The notes beneath the pieces are model-generated. The model had not been told where the DNA came from, searched no databases, and was given only the letters and a program-made list of their open reading frames with translations. Of a stretch of 64,000 bases of DNA, positions 8,770 to 18,036 are shown piece by piece. Position 1 is the stretch's first letter. Every line of letters begins with the position of its first letter. The translations under genes and the position numbers were made by a program. Source of the DNA: Lampropedia puyangensis (GTDB lineage: Bacteria > Pseudomonadota > Gammaproteobacteria > Burkholderiales > Burkholderiaceae_C); contig NZ_STFG01000012.1 of assembly GCF_004833285.1 (NCBI RefSeq), positions 54,538 through 118,537 of the forward strand, given 5' to 3'.

Positions 8770-9453
8770 CTATCGCGGCTCCAGCACCATGGATGTGGCG
8801 TCGCGTGTCATACGGTAATGGTTCAGAAATGAGTTGCCCAACAAGGCAAAAGGCATGGGTTGTTGCACGATGGTGGCGCTGACATTGTGTTGTTGTAACT
8901 CTCCTACGCGTAGATTGGGCAGTGTGATGAGCCAGCCTTGGGTTTGGCCGTTGGCAGTATTGACGGTGATGGAGCGGCCTTTTTGAAAGTCGATTCCTAG
9001 CCGTGCTGCCAACTGGGCATCAAGTGATACGGTCGAGGCTCCGGTATCGACGAGAAACTGTACGTTTTGGCCATTGATTTGACCATTTGCGTAATAGTGC
9101 CCACCAGGTTGCGCAGGTAATTTCAAGGTTTGCGCTGCATGGCTACTCAGGCGTGTGGGTGTTTGTCCCACGGTCAGTGTGAGCTTTTCACCTTGGGTTG
9201 CGAAAGTAGCTGTATTACGGTCAATGCTCAGCAGGGTGATACCGTCGCGCGGCTGGCCGACGGTGAGCGTGCGTGATTTGCCATCACCGAGTACAACAAT
9301 GGCACGGTTGGTGCCCACTGTGCCAACCAAACGCAAATCCTGTGCGGATGCCGCGCTAGGAAGGCTAGAAGCCAATACGCCGCACAGCCCCAATGGCACA
9401 AGCCATGAATGAAACCACAGTCTTCCGTATGGCTGGTGGGTTGAGGCGTTCAT
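8770..9453 (-). CDS. Retropepsin-like aspartic protease, exported
   Basis: 227 residues. A signal peptide ends near SAASAQ (about 38). A beta-rich repeat region follows (GTNRAIVVLGDGKSRTL), then a clan AA aspartic protease fold with the active-site triplet in FLVDTGASTVSLDAQLAARLG and a later flap strand (FALLGNSFL). This matches the bacterial single-domain retropepsin group (TIGR02281-like), acting as a dimer in the periplasm. The biological substrate is unknown. AGGA lies 9 bases before the ATG. It starts 18 bases after the yajQ stop, so the two are probably co-transcribed. Confidence 0.82.
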   Translation of the reverse strand: MNASTHQPYGRLWFHSWLVPLGLCGVLASSLPSAASAQDLRLVGTVGTNRAIVVLGDGKSRTLTVGQPRDGITLLSIDRNTATFATQGEKLTLTVGQTPTRLSSHAAQTLKLPAQPGGHYYANGQINGQNVQFLVDTGASTVSLDAQLAARLGIDFQKGRSITVNTANGQTQGWLITLPNLRVGELQQHNVSATIVQQPMPFALLGNSFLNHYRMTRDATSMVLEPR

Positions 9454-9471
9454 CGCTGTATTCCTGAAAGC

Positions 9472-9957
9472 TTAGTCGCGGAAGTTATTGAAAGACAGGG
9501 GCATTTCTGTCACTTCTTTGCGAATCAGCGCCATGGCCGCTTGCAAGTCGTCTCGTTTGGCGCCGGATACCCGAACGCTATCACCCTGGATGGAGGCTTG
9601 CACTTTCAATTTACTGTCTTTGATGTGCTTTTGAATTTGTTTGGCCAGTGTCGCGTCAATCCCGTTGCGCACGCGCACGATCTGTTTGACTTTGTCGCCC
9701 CCTATTTTCTGGGCTTTGTCGATGTCCAGAAAACGCACATCTACATTGCGTTTCGTGAGTTTATTGCGAAGAATATCCTCTACTTGCTGCAGTTGAAAGT
9801 CGGCATCGCCAAACAACGTAATTTCCTTTTCCTTGAGTTCAATGGCTGCAGAAGTGCCCTTGAAGTCAAAGCGGGTTGTGATTTCTTTGCTGGTGTTGTC
9901 CACCGCGTTGCGAACTTCGACCAAATCGGCCTCGAGTACAGTATCAAAAGAAGGCAT
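9472..9957 (-). CDS. yajQ: YajQ family nucleotide-binding protein
   Basis: 161 residues, the exact family length, beginning [15 protein letters not shown] and ending [10 protein letters not shown] as YajQ (DUF520) proteins do. The family has two ferredoxin-like domains; members bind nucleotides or RNA, and some bind c-di-GMP. The ATG at 9957 is set by homology; upstream reading in the same frame is not protein-like. First gene of a two-gene unit with the protease at 8770, divergent from murB. Confidence 0.94.
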   Translation of the reverse strand: MPSFDTVLEADLVEVRNAVDNTSKEITTRFDFKGTSAAIELKEKEITLFGDADFQLQQVEDILRNKLTKRNVDVRFLDIDKAQKIGGDKVKQIVRVRNGIDATLAKQIQKHIKDSKLKVQASIQGDSVRVSGAKRDDLQAAMALIRKEVTEMPLSFNNFRD

Positions 9958-10096
9958 ACCAATTCCACATTCAAACAAACTATCCACTGGTGCGAGCGCT
10001 GATGCCAGCGCGTGGGCATTAGGCCCTTGGCTGTAATTAGGTGTAATTGCGCATTGATCAAAATCACCTTGCAGCAGCAGTGGGACAATACACCCG

Positions 10097-11317
10097 ATGT
10101 TAGTTGAAAAAAATGTCTCTCTGAAGTCCTTTAACACCTTTGGTATCGCGGCCAAGGCTTTGGGGCTGGTTCGTATCCGTTCGGTGGAGGACGCGCAGGC
10201 GTTTGCGCGGCTGTCTTTAGAGCAACGTGCTGCAGAATTGCCTCCCAGTAAAAGGGTGGCGCCCGAGTGGGATGCGCTAGTGCTTGGCGGTGGCAGCAAC
10301 ATGGTGCTCACTGGCGACGTGCGGCGCCCTGTGCTGAAAATGGAAATCATGGGCAAGCGCATCGTTGAAGAGAACGAGCATGGCTGGTTGATTGAAGCTG
10401 GAGCTGGCGAACGTTGGCACGATTTAGTGCAATGGACGGTGGAGCACCACATGCCAGGCTTGGAAAACATGGCCTTGATCCCGGGAACGGTGGGCGCGGC
10501 GCCGGTCCAAAATATCGGTGCTTACGGCGTTGAGCTCAAAGACCGCTTCCATTCTTTGGATGCGGTGGACCTGTGGACAGGGCAGCGCTTCAATCTCGAT
10601 GGAGCGCAGTGTGCTTTTAGGTACCGAGATTCGATTTTCAAGCATGTGCCAGCAGGTGCTCCACGTGTGGCAGGCCTGAGCGGTTCTTCTATTGCTGAGG
10701 GTGCAGGCTTGCAACGTCTATCGGCATCAGACCTTTTTTTCGGTAGTGCGCTGAATGCCCAGAGCCTAGCGCGACCGCAAGCAATTGCCCAAGGAATGGG
10801 CTTGGCCGGGCGCGCTGTGATTACGCACGTACGGCTTTGGTTGCCCAAGCAATGGACGCCGGTGTTGGACTACCATGATTTGGAGCGCTGCATGGCGCAG
10901 ACCGGAGTGCACTCACCCAATGCACAGCAGATTTTTGATTGGGTCGTCCAGGTGCGGCGTGACAAATTGCCTGATCCGCAAGAAATTGGCAATGTGGGGA
11001 GTTTTTTCAAAAACCCGACGGTTACCGCAGAGCAATGCAATGACATTATTGCGCGCGAGCCCCGTATCGTGCATTACCCCATGCCCGATGGCAGTGTGAA
11101 GCTGGCTGCGGGCTGGATGATTGATGCGTGCGGCTGGAAGGGTAAATCGGTTGGGCATGCGGGTGTGTACCCCAAGCAGGCCTTAGTACTGGTGAACCTA
11201 GGCAAAGGAGATAGCAGTGCCACGGGGGGCGAAGTCATGACCTTGGCCAAGGCCATTCAAACCAGTGTGTATGAGCGGTATGGCATCCGGCTGGAGCCAG
11301 AGCCGGTCGTGGTCTAA
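10097..11317 (+). CDS. murB: UDP-N-acetylenolpyruvoylglucosamine reductase, with insertion
   Basis: FAD enzyme that reduces UDP-GlcNAc-enolpyruvate to UDP-MurNAc with NADPH. 406 residues against roughly 340 in E. coli. Seen: NTFGIAAKA, the FAD loop LGGGSNMVL (63-71), [17 protein letters not shown] (128-144), the catalytic arginine in [10 protein letters not shown] (174-183), and GSFFKNP with the catalytic serine. About 50 residues (184-238, bases 10,646-10,811), Gly/Ser/Ala-rich, sit between FKH and the strand AVITHV where most homologues have only a few. The frame is intact and all key residues are present, so it should be active. Confidence 0.93.
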   Translation: MLVEKNVSLKSFNTFGIAAKALGLVRIRSVEDAQAFARLSLEQRAAELPPSKRVAPEWDALVLGGGSNMVLTGDVRRPVLKMEIMGKRIVEENEHGWLIEAGAGERWHDLVQWTVEHHMPGLENMALIPGTVGAAPVQNIGAYGVELKDRFHSLDAVDLWTGQRFNLDGAQCAFRYRDSIFKHVPAGAPRVAGLSGSSIAEGAGLQRLSASDLFFGSALNAQSLARPQAIAQGMGLAGRAVITHVRLWLPKQWTPVLDYHDLERCMAQTGVHSPNAQQIFDWVVQVRRDKLPDPQEIGNVGSFFKNPTVTAEQCNDIIAREPRIVHYPMPDGSVKLAAGWMIDACGWKGKSVGHAGVYPKQALVLVNLGKGDSSATGGEVMTLAKAIQTSVYERYGIRLEPEPVVV

Positions 11318-11380
11318 TGGATCGTTGATTGGTGCATTGCGCACGTTCTCTCTTTGTTTTGTCAGGGTAAGGCCGATTCT

Positions 11381-11856
11381 ATGCAGCAAGTTCATTCACC
11401 TGAGATTCAGCACATTGATGCCTTTTGGGTCGCCGGTGCTCAAGTGCGAACACAAAATGCGGCGGAGTTCAATCCGCTAACGGCCAAATTGCCAGCACTG
11501 TGGGGGCAGTTTTTCACTGGCGGAATGGGGGTACATACCCCCAAAAAGACGCCAGACGCACGGGTTTTGGCCTCTACCACGACTACGCCAGCAATGAACT
11601 GGGGCTCTACAGTGTGGTTGCAGGTGTTGCAGTCCATGCGCCCGATCCTTCCATGGCTTCTGTGCAGGTGGCTGCAGGGCCTTATTTGGTGTTCACTGGC
11701 CAAGGGCCGATGCCTCAGACAGTGGTACAAACTTGGGGGCGGGTGTGGGCTTATTTTCAAGGTGATGTGCCCCATCAGCGGGCGTTTACGACCGATTTTG
11801 AAGCGTATAGCGGCACTGATTCTGTGGCCATTTACATCGCTGTTAAAGAGAAATAA
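11381..11856 (+). pseudogene. Effector-binding (YdeE/GyrI-like) protein, frameshifted
   Basis: The N-terminal half (ATG 11381, AAGG upstream; ends with HTPKKTPDARV) and the C-terminal half (from FGLYHDYASNELGLYS to the stop at 11856) lie in different frames. Together they make one GyrI-like / AraC effector-binding domain of about 158 residues. Adding one T to the T4 run at 11565-11568 restores CGG GTT TTT GGC and the family consensus exactly at the join. So the gene is either a recent single-base-deletion pseudogene or carries a sequencing error in a short homopolymer. Intact members bind small hydrophobic ligands; function here is not known. Confidence 0.8.
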
Positions 11857-11910
11857 GACGCGCGAGACTCTGCGCGGTTACCCTACATCGTCTCGCGTTA
11901 CGATCATGTT

Positions 11911-12285
11911 ATGACCAAGCATACTGTTCGCCTATATGGCATTCCCAATTGCGATACCGTGAAAAAAAGCCGTCAGTGGTTTGCAGACCATGGGATAGAG
12001 GTGCAATTTCACGATTTCAAGAAGCAAGGCCTTGAAACTGCCACTATGGCTGAATGGGCACAAGCCCTTGGCGTGGAGGTGCTGTTAAATCGCAAAGGCA
12101 CTACTTGGCGTCAATTCAGCGACAGCGAGCAAGCCATGGCAGCCACGGCCAATGGGGCGCAGGCTTTGATGCTGGCGCATACCAGCAGTATCAAGCGACC
12201 TGTGGTGCAGTGGGGTGGGCAAACACCACGCTGGACAGTTGGGTTCGTGCCTGAGCAATGGCAGGTTTGGTTGGCCGAGGGCTGA
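11911..12285 (+). CDS. ArsC/Spx-family protein (YffB-like)
   Basis: 124 residues with a thioredoxin-like fold: LYGIPNCDTVKKSRQWF near the N-terminus has one cysteine, and a late VGFVPEQW follows. This is the small ArsC-related group (YffB/Spx/MgsR), whose members are thiol-reactive but mostly not proven arsenate reductases. There are no arsenic genes nearby, so an arsenic role is not supported. It follows the frameshifted gene by 54 bases and ends at a terminator. Confidence 0.88.
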   Translation: MTKHTVRLYGIPNCDTVKKSRQWFADHGIEVQFHDFKKQGLETATMAEWAQALGVEVLLNRKGTTWRQFSDSEQAMAATANGAQALMLAHTSSIKRPVVQWGGQTPRWTVGFVPEQWQVWLAEG

Positions 12286-12289
12286 CTTT

Positions 12290-12314
12290 AGGCCGCAATG
12301 TGCTGCGGCCTTTT
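12290..12314. terminator. Terminator between convergent genes
   Basis: Arms AGGCCGCA (12290-12297) and TGCGGCCT (12304-12311), 6-base loop, T4 on the plus strand. It lies between the ArsC-like gene and the stop codon of the convergent ABC ATPase gene. Confidence 0.7.
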
Positions 12315-12985
12315 CAAGGCAATTGCCAGTGGCCACGCCAGGGTTGTGTAGGCCAGCTCGCTTGGGCGGCTGCGGTGGCCACCAGCGTGATTTGGTGAGC
12401 CGCGCGGTTGCGTACAGCCAAGGCGTACCAAAGAGTTTGGATGGAACGCTGATCCAGGGCTGCTGTGGGTTCATCCAACAGCACCAATGGGCGTGGCGAT
12501 AGCAATGCCGCCAACAGAAACACTTTGCGGCGTGTGCCAGTCGAGAGCATGTACATGGTTTTGTGCAAGTGTGCATGCAGTCCCAGCCCGTTGAGCAGGA
12601 AGTCTTGGCTGCGGCGATGTGGGCTCCATGCCCTTCCATCTTCGTCTTTTGCAGGCTGCAGCAAATAGGCCAATACATCGTGGCCACTCATGGCGTCCCA
12701 GCGTGTGTCGTTCGGATCTTCACAAAATACTTGTGCAGGCCAAGCTTTGCTGCCCCAAGCCACGTCTTGTAAAGCAATAGAAGCAAACGCGCTTGAGGCA
12801 GGAGGCTTGCCAGCCAAAAGGTTCAGCAACATGGTTTTGCCACTGCCCGATTCACCATGCACGCCATGTACGCCTGGTGCCATGTTCCAGTTGGTCAGTC
12901 GTAGCAAAGCTGCACTGTCGCCAGCAGGATAGTGCAAAGTCTCTATCGTGAGTGAGGCTGTGTTTCGGACTTGGGGCGTTGTCAT
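12314..12985 (-). CDS. Orphan ABC transporter ATP-binding protein
   Basis: 223 residues with one nucleotide-binding domain: Walker A GESGSGKT (about 44-51), a signature loop changed to LSTGTRRKV (normally LSGGQ), and Walker B LVLLDEPTAALD. The switch histidine region near LVATAAAQ is not obvious. No permease is adjacent. Its start overlaps the stop of the upstream NADH dehydrogenase gene by 4 bases (ATGA), so the two are translationally coupled. The short size and altered signature resemble CcmA-like or small exporter ATPases; the partner and substrate are unknown. Confidence 0.8.
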   Translation of the reverse strand: MTTPQVRNTASLTIETLHYPAGDSAALLRLTNWNMAPGVHGVHGESGSGKTMLLNLLAGKPPASSAFASIALQDVAWGSKAWPAQVFCEDPNDTRWDAMSGHDVLAYLLQPAKDEDGRAWSPHRRSQDFLLNGLGLHAHLHKTMYMLSTGTRRKVFLLAALLSPRPLVLLDEPTAALDQRSIQTLWYALAVRNRAAHQITLVATAAAQASWPTQPWRGHWQLP

Positions 12986-14397
12986 GCGCTAGGCGTTTTT
13001 GGCGTATCGTTTTGGGGGGCGCTTGCGGATGCGCCAGCAGGAGGGGGAGCCATGTTTTGTTCTGATGGTTGCGGCGTTGCCGCTACGGATGCGACAACGC
13101 GTGCATAACGGCGGTAGGTCCAATATGCACTGGCCCAGTCCATCAAAACTACGAGGCGATTGCGAAAACCAATCAAAAAGTACACGTGGGCGAATAGCCA
13201 GAACTGCCAAGCCAGTAAGCCCGAGAAGCGCAAGTGGCGCCCACCTGGTAGCGGCAGATCCACCACCGCAGCATTGCGACCAATGGTGGCGAGGTTACCG
13301 TAATTCTTGTACCGGAAGGCCTGCATCGCCTCGCCTTGAATTTGGCGCTGGATGTTGGCTGCAGCCAGTCGGCCCATTTGTTTGGCTGCCGGCGATACGC
13401 CCGGGACAGGGGTGGGTTCTGTCCCTGGATCGTGGCTTTTTGCTGCGGCCAGATCACCAATGGCAAAAATCGAATGACTGGCGTCCACCGTCAATTCTGG
13501 GGTAACGATGATGCGACCTGCGCGGTCTGTTTCTGCGCCAGTGGCATGGGCCAGCTGTTTACCCAAGGGCGATGCAGCAACACCTGCGGCCCAGATAATG
13601 CATGAACTGGGCATGGCCGTTTCCTCTTGTGTGTCGCCAACAGGGGTGCTGTAGCGCAGGCCTTCTGCGTCAATATGGGTCACGCGCGCGTTGAGCAGCA
13701 CTTTGACCCCCAATTTTTCGAGTTGTTCTTTGGCGCGCTGGCTCAAGCGTTCCGGCATGGTTTGCAGCACGCGAGAACCTCCTTCGATCAAAAAGGTTCG
13801 CGCATCGGCTGGGTTGATGCGACGAAACTCGCCTTTGAGCGTGTGGCGCGCAATTTCAGCAATGGTCCCGGCCATTTCAACACCGGTAGGACCCGCACCA
13901 ATGATGGCAAAGGTCAGCAAGGCTTGGCGTTCAACTGGGTCGTTGCTCAATTCGGCTCTCTCAAAGGCCTCGACCACTTTGCGGCGAATATCAAACGCAT
14001 CGCGCAATGTTTTGAGGCCAATCGCATAAGGCGCCCAATGGTCGTTGCCAAAATAACTGTGCGTGGCCCCTGCCGCCACAATCAACCAGTCGTAGTGCAA
14101 GCGCTCACCGTTGGTCAGTAGCACTTGCTTTTGCGCAGCGTCAAACTCGGCCACCTCAGCTTGCAGCGTAGTCACTTGCGGCCGATCGTGCATGATGGTG
14201 CGCACTGGCGCTGCAATGGAGGGCGCAGCCAAACCAGCCGTGGCCACTTGGTAAAGCAAGGGCTGAAACAGATGGTGGTTGGCCTTGTCAATCAAGGTAA
14301 TTTGAACATACGGAATTTTGCACAAGGCGCGGGTGGCTTCCAGGCCACCAAAACCGGCACCAACCACAATGACTTGGCGGGGAACAGGGGTCGTCAT
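12982..14397 (-). CDS. Type II NADH dehydrogenase (NDH-2)
   Basis: Single-subunit flavoprotein passing electrons from NADH to quinone without pumping protons, on the inner face of the inner membrane. 471 residues. Seen: the FAD motif VVGAGFGGLEA near the N-terminus, the NADH motif IIGAGPTGVEMAG in the middle, FAIGDLAA for the flavin, and a C-terminal amphipathic or membrane segment (LLAWQFWLFAHVYFLIGF) followed by RNRLVVLMDWASAYW. The ATG at 14397 is chosen; a TTG twelve codons earlier is possible. Divergent from rimO, and coupled to the ABC ATPase downstream. Confidence 0.92.
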   Translation of the reverse strand: MTTPVPRQVIVVGAGFGGLEATRALCKIPYVQITLIDKANHHLFQPLLYQVATAGLAAPSIAAPVRTIMHDRPQVTTLQAEVAEFDAAQKQVLLTNGERLHYDWLIVAAGATHSYFGNDHWAPYAIGLKTLRDAFDIRRKVVEAFERAELSNDPVERQALLTFAIIGAGPTGVEMAGTIAEIARHTLKGEFRRINPADARTFLIEGGSRVLQTMPERLSQRAKEQLEKLGVKVLLNARVTHIDAEGLRYSTPVGDTQEETAMPSSCIIWAAGVAASPLGKQLAHATGAETDRAGRIIVTPELTVDASHSIFAIGDLAAAKSHDPGTEPTPVPGVSPAAKQMGRLAAANIQRQIQGEAMQAFRYKNYGNLATIGRNAAVVDLPLPGGRHLRFSGLLAWQFWLFAHVYFLIGFRNRLVVLMDWASAYWTYRRYARVVASVAATPQPSEQNMAPPPAGASASAPQNDTPKTPSA

Positions 14398-14641
14398 AAC
14401 AGGCTTGTCTATATTTCTGAGGAGTAGGCGCAAGAGTGAGGGCGCACAGCCAATGTATTCTTGTGCCAGATTGCAGCGCTATTGTCGCTGCAGTTTGCGT
14501 GATTGTTAGGGTAAATACTGAGTGGAAATGACGTTTTATTGACTGTGGTTTCTTTGCCATGCCAAAGGGATTCGCATTGTCATCAGTGCTCTGGAGGGAC
14601 GAAACAGCGACAATAGCGGGTTATTGAGCGCGCAAAACACT

Positions 14642-16036
14642 ATGCCCACGACTACTTCCACGAACAAAAGCACCCCTAAAGTAGGGTTCGTTAGCCTTGG
14701 CTGTCCCAAGGCATTGACCGATTCCGAATTGATCCTCACCCAATTGAGTGCCGAAGGCTATCAAACGTCGAAAACCTTCGATGGGGCCGATCTGGTCATC
14801 GTCAACACCTGCGGCTTTATTGATGATGCAGTCAAGGAGAGCTTGGACACCATCAGTGAGGCCTTGGCTGAGAACGGTAAAGTCATTGTGACCGGGTGTC
14901 TTGGTGCCCGGGCCGCAGAAGATGGCAGCAACTTGGTGCAACAGGTGCACCCCAGTGTGCTGGCTGTGACGGGGCCGCATGCCACGCAAGAAGTGATGGA
15001 TGCGGTGCACACCCATTTGCCCAAGCCACACGATCCTTTCCTTGATTTAGTGCCCGGTGGATTTGGTGAGGCAGGGCTCAAGCTCACCCCTAAACACTAT
15101 GCGTATTTGAAGATCAGTGAAGGCTGCAACCACCGTTGTACGTTTTGCATCATTCCGTCTATGCGGGGTGATTTGGTGTCTCGTCCCATTGGCGATGTGC
15201 TCAAAGAAGCGCGTGCTTTGTTTGCTGGTGGCGTCAAAGAGCTATTAGTGATCAGTCAAGACACTTCTGCCTACGGCGTGGATGTGAAATACCGCACCGG
15301 TTTTTGGGATGGCAGACCTGTTAAAAGTCGTTTGTATGAAATGGTGCAAGAACTCGGCGCCTTGGCGCGCGAGTACGGTGCGTGGGTACGCTTGCACTAT
15401 GTTTATCCATACCCTAGCGTGGATGCCGTGGTTGAGTTGATGGCGCAAGGGTTGGTCTTGCCCTATTTGGATGTGCCATTCCAGCACAGCCATCCTGATG
15501 TGCTCAAGCGCATGAAACGCCCTGCTAGTGGTGAGCGCAATTTAGAGCGTATTCAACAGTGGCGAGCCACATGCCCTGAACTGATTGTTCGCAGCACGTT
15601 TATTGCAGGTTTTCCCGGAGAGACCGAAGAAGAATTCCAGCACCTGTTGGATTTTGTGCAAGAGGCGCAAATTGACCGTGCAGGTTGCTTTGCCTATAGC
15701 GATGTCAATGGCGCTGTCGCGAACCAGCTCGACGGTATGCTGCCAATGGCCTTGCGCCAAGAACGCCAAGCCCGCTTCATGGAAGTGGCCGAACGCGTTT
15801 CGATCGAAAAACTCCAACGCCGCGTAGGTGCGACCATGCAAGTGCTGATTGACCATGCGCCCGCCCTGGGCCGCAAAGGTGGTCGTGGCCGCAGCTATGC
15901 CGATGCACCAGAGATTGATGGCGTGGTTCATTTGTTGCCACCGCAAAAAGCGAGCAAGACCTTGAAGGTGGGTGAATTCACCCGTGCACAAATTGTGCAA
16001 GCGCAAGGGCATGATTTGATTGCACAGCCGATTTGA
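14642..16036 (+). CDS. rimO: Ribosomal protein S12 methylthiotransferase RimO
   Basis: Radical-SAM enzyme that methylthiolates an aspartate of ribosomal protein S12, using two Fe-S clusters. 464 residues. Seen: an N-terminal MTTase domain ([16 protein letters not shown], cysteine at 21; [16 protein letters not shown]), the radical-SAM cysteines in [10 protein letters not shown] (C162, C166, C169), and a C-terminal TRAM domain. LGCPKA and SMRGD separate it from MiaB. The ATG at 14642 is taken; an in-frame TTG at 14624 would add six residues. Neither has a good ribosome site. A terminator follows the gene. Confidence 0.96.
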   Translation: MPTTTSTNKSTPKVGFVSLGCPKALTDSELILTQLSAEGYQTSKTFDGADLVIVNTCGFIDDAVKESLDTISEALAENGKVIVTGCLGARAAEDGSNLVQQVHPSVLAVTGPHATQEVMDAVHTHLPKPHDPFLDLVPGGFGEAGLKLTPKHYAYLKISEGCNHRCTFCIIPSMRGDLVSRPIGDVLKEARALFAGGVKELLVISQDTSAYGVDVKYRTGFWDGRPVKSRLYEMVQELGALAREYGAWVRLHYVYPYPSVDAVVELMAQGLVLPYLDVPFQHSHPDVLKRMKRPASGERNLERIQQWRATCPELIVRSTFIAGFPGETEEEFQHLLDFVQEAQIDRAGCFAYSDVNGAVANQLDGMLPMALRQERQARFMEVAERVSIEKLQRRVGATMQVLIDHAPALGRKGGRGRSYADAPEIDGVVHLLPPQKASKTLKVGEFTRAQIVQAQGHDLIAQPI

Positions 16037-16078
16037 TCGATTTGATGGTTTTGTAGCCACCGATCTGCTTTGAACAAG

Positions 16079-16103
16079 AACGCGACCAATGGTCGCGTTT
16101 TTT
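16079..16103 (+). terminator. rimO terminator
   Basis: Arms CGCGACC / GGTCGCG (plus flanking AA/TT) around AAT, followed by T6. It lies 43 bases past the rimO stop. Confidence 0.9.
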
Positions 16104-16178
16104 GCATTCTGCTCCTTCTTTATGGATTGCAGGCATTTGCTTATGCGTGTGATGTTGAAAAATCATTTAATAACAATG

Positions 16179-16206
16179 GTTTATGTTTATTCGATTGCAC
16201 ATAAAC
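16179..16206. promoter_or_regulatory. Inverted repeat upstream of the organosulfur cluster
   Basis: GTTTATGT, 12 bases, ACATAAAC: a perfect 8-bp inverted repeat in an AT-rich stretch 120 bases ahead of the first solute-binding-protein gene. The geometry suits a dimeric activator, for example a LysR-type protein such as CysB or Cbl, but the binder is unknown. The rest of 16,104-16,325 has no gene. Confidence 0.4.
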
Positions 16207-16325
16207 AAATGAGAAAAATGTAGTGGTGTGAAGCAGCGTGTCGCGTTTCAATCGAGTCCTCTCCAATACCGTAGCCCAACCACTTTGGGTGGTGCTCTTG
16301 GCGGTGCAAGAACAAGGACTAAACA

Positions 16326-17144
16326 ATGTTGAAGCGTTTCAAGCATGTGATAGTGGCTGCGGCCGTTGCGTTATCGATCGTTCCCTCCATGGTTTCGGCG
16401 GCAGACAAGCTGCGCATTGGTGTGGTGCCCGGTGCGTACGCCGATTCGATTACGGTTGCGGCCAAGGAAGCAAAGGCTAGCGGTATTGAGGTTGAGGTGA
16501 TTGAATTCACCGATTGGACAACGCCCAATGTGGCGGTGAACAACGGTGATATCGATATCAACTACTTTCAGCACCAGCCATTTCTGGACAACGCTATCAA
16601 GCAGCAAGGCTACGAGCTGGCCAGCGCTGGCACGGGGATTCTGGCCAATGTGGGGTTGTACTCGCTCAAGCACAAAGCAGTGGATGCAGTGCCTCAAAAC
16701 GGCAAAGTGGGCATTGCCAGTGATCCGGTTAACCAAGGGCGTGGCTTATTGCTGCTGCAAAAAGTCGGATTGATCAAACTCAAGCCCGATGTCGGCTATC
16801 TCGGCACGATCAATGACATCGTTGAGAACCCCAAGAAGCTGAGTTTTGTTGAGGTCGAGGGGCCGCAATTGGTGCGTATTACAGGGGATGTGGATATTGC
16901 ACAAGGCTACCCGCATTTCATTGTGGCTGCCAAAGCGTTTGATCCTTCCAGTGGCCTGGCTTATTCGGGGATTGAAGACAAGCAGTTCTCCATTCAATTT
17001 GTGGTGAAGAAAGACCGTGTGCAAGATCCGGTGGTGCAAAAATTCATTGCGATTTACCAGAATTCTGAAGCGGTCAAGGCAGAAACCCATCGCGCTTTTT
17101 CCAATGACGATCGGCTTTATACGCTGGCTTGGCGCGGTCAGTGA
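16326..17144 (+). CDS. MetQ/NlpA-family solute-binding protein 1
   Basis: 272 residues. A cleavable signal peptide ends near SMVSA, then KLRIGVVPGAYADS starts the mature binding protein. Family marks: [45 protein letters not shown] and VEVEGPQLVR. There is no lipobox cysteine, unlike most MetQ lipoproteins, so it should be free in the periplasm. The ligand in the classic family is methionine; here the neighbours point to organosulfur compounds. AAGGA lies 8 bases before the ATG. First of six homologues in this region, probably feeding MetN-MetI. Confidence 0.92.
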   Translation: MLKRFKHVIVAAAVALSIVPSMVSAADKLRIGVVPGAYADSITVAAKEAKASGIEVEVIEFTDWTTPNVAVNNGDIDINYFQHQPFLDNAIKQQGYELASAGTGILANVGLYSLKHKAVDAVPQNGKVGIASDPVNQGRGLLLLQKVGLIKLKPDVGYLGTINDIVENPKKLSFVEVEGPQLVRITGDVDIAQGYPHFIVAAKAFDPSSGLAYSGIEDKQFSIQFVVKKDRVQDPVVQKFIAIYQNSEAVKAETHRAFSNDDRLYTLAWRGQ

Positions 17145-17177
17145 TGTCTGCGTCAGGGCTTGAATGAAGAGGAGTGA

Positions 17178-18014
17178 ATGATGGTGATCAAACAATCAAG
17201 GCGCAGCGTATGTGGTGCTGCTTTGCTGATGGCGTTGGCGCTTTCTGTGGGAATGGGCTCTGCCGCTGCCCTGGAGGTCGTTAAGGTCGGCTCTACGCCC
17301 GGGGTAACGGCGGATGCGATTGAAGCCCTCAAGGATGAGGCCAAGACGCAAGGCTTGGATGTGCAGTTGGTGGAATTCACCGATTGGACGCTTCCCAATG
17401 AAGCATTGAACAATGCAGACATTGATCTGAATTTCTTTCAGCACCAGGCGTTTTTGCAAAATGCCGTGAAAGAGCGGGGCTACCGTATTGAGTTGATTGG
17501 ATTGGGCTTGTTGCAAAACATTGGCCTGTATTCCAACAAACACACCACGTTGGATGCGCTGCCTGTCGGGGCCAAAGTGTCTCTGCCGAACGATCCTGTC
17601 AACCAAGGCCGTGGCTTGTTATTGCTGCAAAAAGCGGGCTTGATCACCCTCAAAAATGGTGACGATACTGGCGCGACAGTGCATGACGTGGTGGGTAATC
17701 CCAAGCGTTTGCAATTAGTAGAAATTGAAGGGCCGCAGTTGATTCATTCATTGGCTGATGTGGATTTGGCTGTGGTGTGGCCGAGCTATTTTGTCAATGC
17801 CGGTAAGAAAGAGCAGGCCGGAAAAGGCTTGGCCTATTCCGGTATTGCCGACACCTATTACGCCATGGGGTTTGCTGCGCGCAGTGACCGGGCTAAAGAA
17901 GCCAAGCTCACGCAATTGGTGCAGTTGTTTCAGCGTTCGCCCAAAGTACGCGAAGTGATTGATGCCAGTTTTGACCACAACAAGAACCTCTACACGCTGC
18001 CTTGGCAGCAGTGA
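17178..18014 (+). CDS. MetQ/NlpA-family solute-binding protein 2
   Basis: 278 residues; GAGGAG precedes the double ATG (17178/17181). The signal peptide ends near GSAAA; the only early cysteine (SVCGAAL) is inside the hydrophobic core and not in a lipobox. Mature part: [67 protein letters not shown]. It sits 33 bases after homologue 1 and 22 bases before metN, so it is probably the SBP made together with the transporter. Confidence 0.92.
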   Translation: MMVIKQSRRSVCGAALLMALALSVGMGSAAALEVVKVGSTPGVTADAIEALKDEAKTQGLDVQLVEFTDWTLPNEALNNADIDLNFFQHQAFLQNAVKERGYRIELIGLGLLQNIGLYSNKHTTLDALPVGAKVSLPNDPVNQGRGLLLLQKAGLITLKNGDDTGATVHDVVGNPKRLQLVEIEGPQLIHSLADVDLAVVWPSYFVNAGKKEQAGKGLAYSGIADTYYAMGFAARSDRAKEAKLTQLVQLFQRSPKVREVIDASFDHNKNLYTLPWQQ

Positions 18015-18036
18015 AACGTTGAAAAGGATTGCCCTT

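Noticed and set aside
11565..11568. Programmed frameshifting at the T4 run
   Set aside because: A four-base T run without a slippery heptamer or downstream structure is too weak; a simple deletion or sequencing error explains the split better.
11911..12285. Arsenate resistance gene arsC
   Set aside because: The protein belongs to the wider YffB/Spx group and there is no arsB, arsR or other arsenic gene nearby.
16238..16480. Overlapping open frame across the leader and start of the first binding-protein gene
   Set aside because: It has no protein-like composition and overlaps a well-supported gene in another frame.
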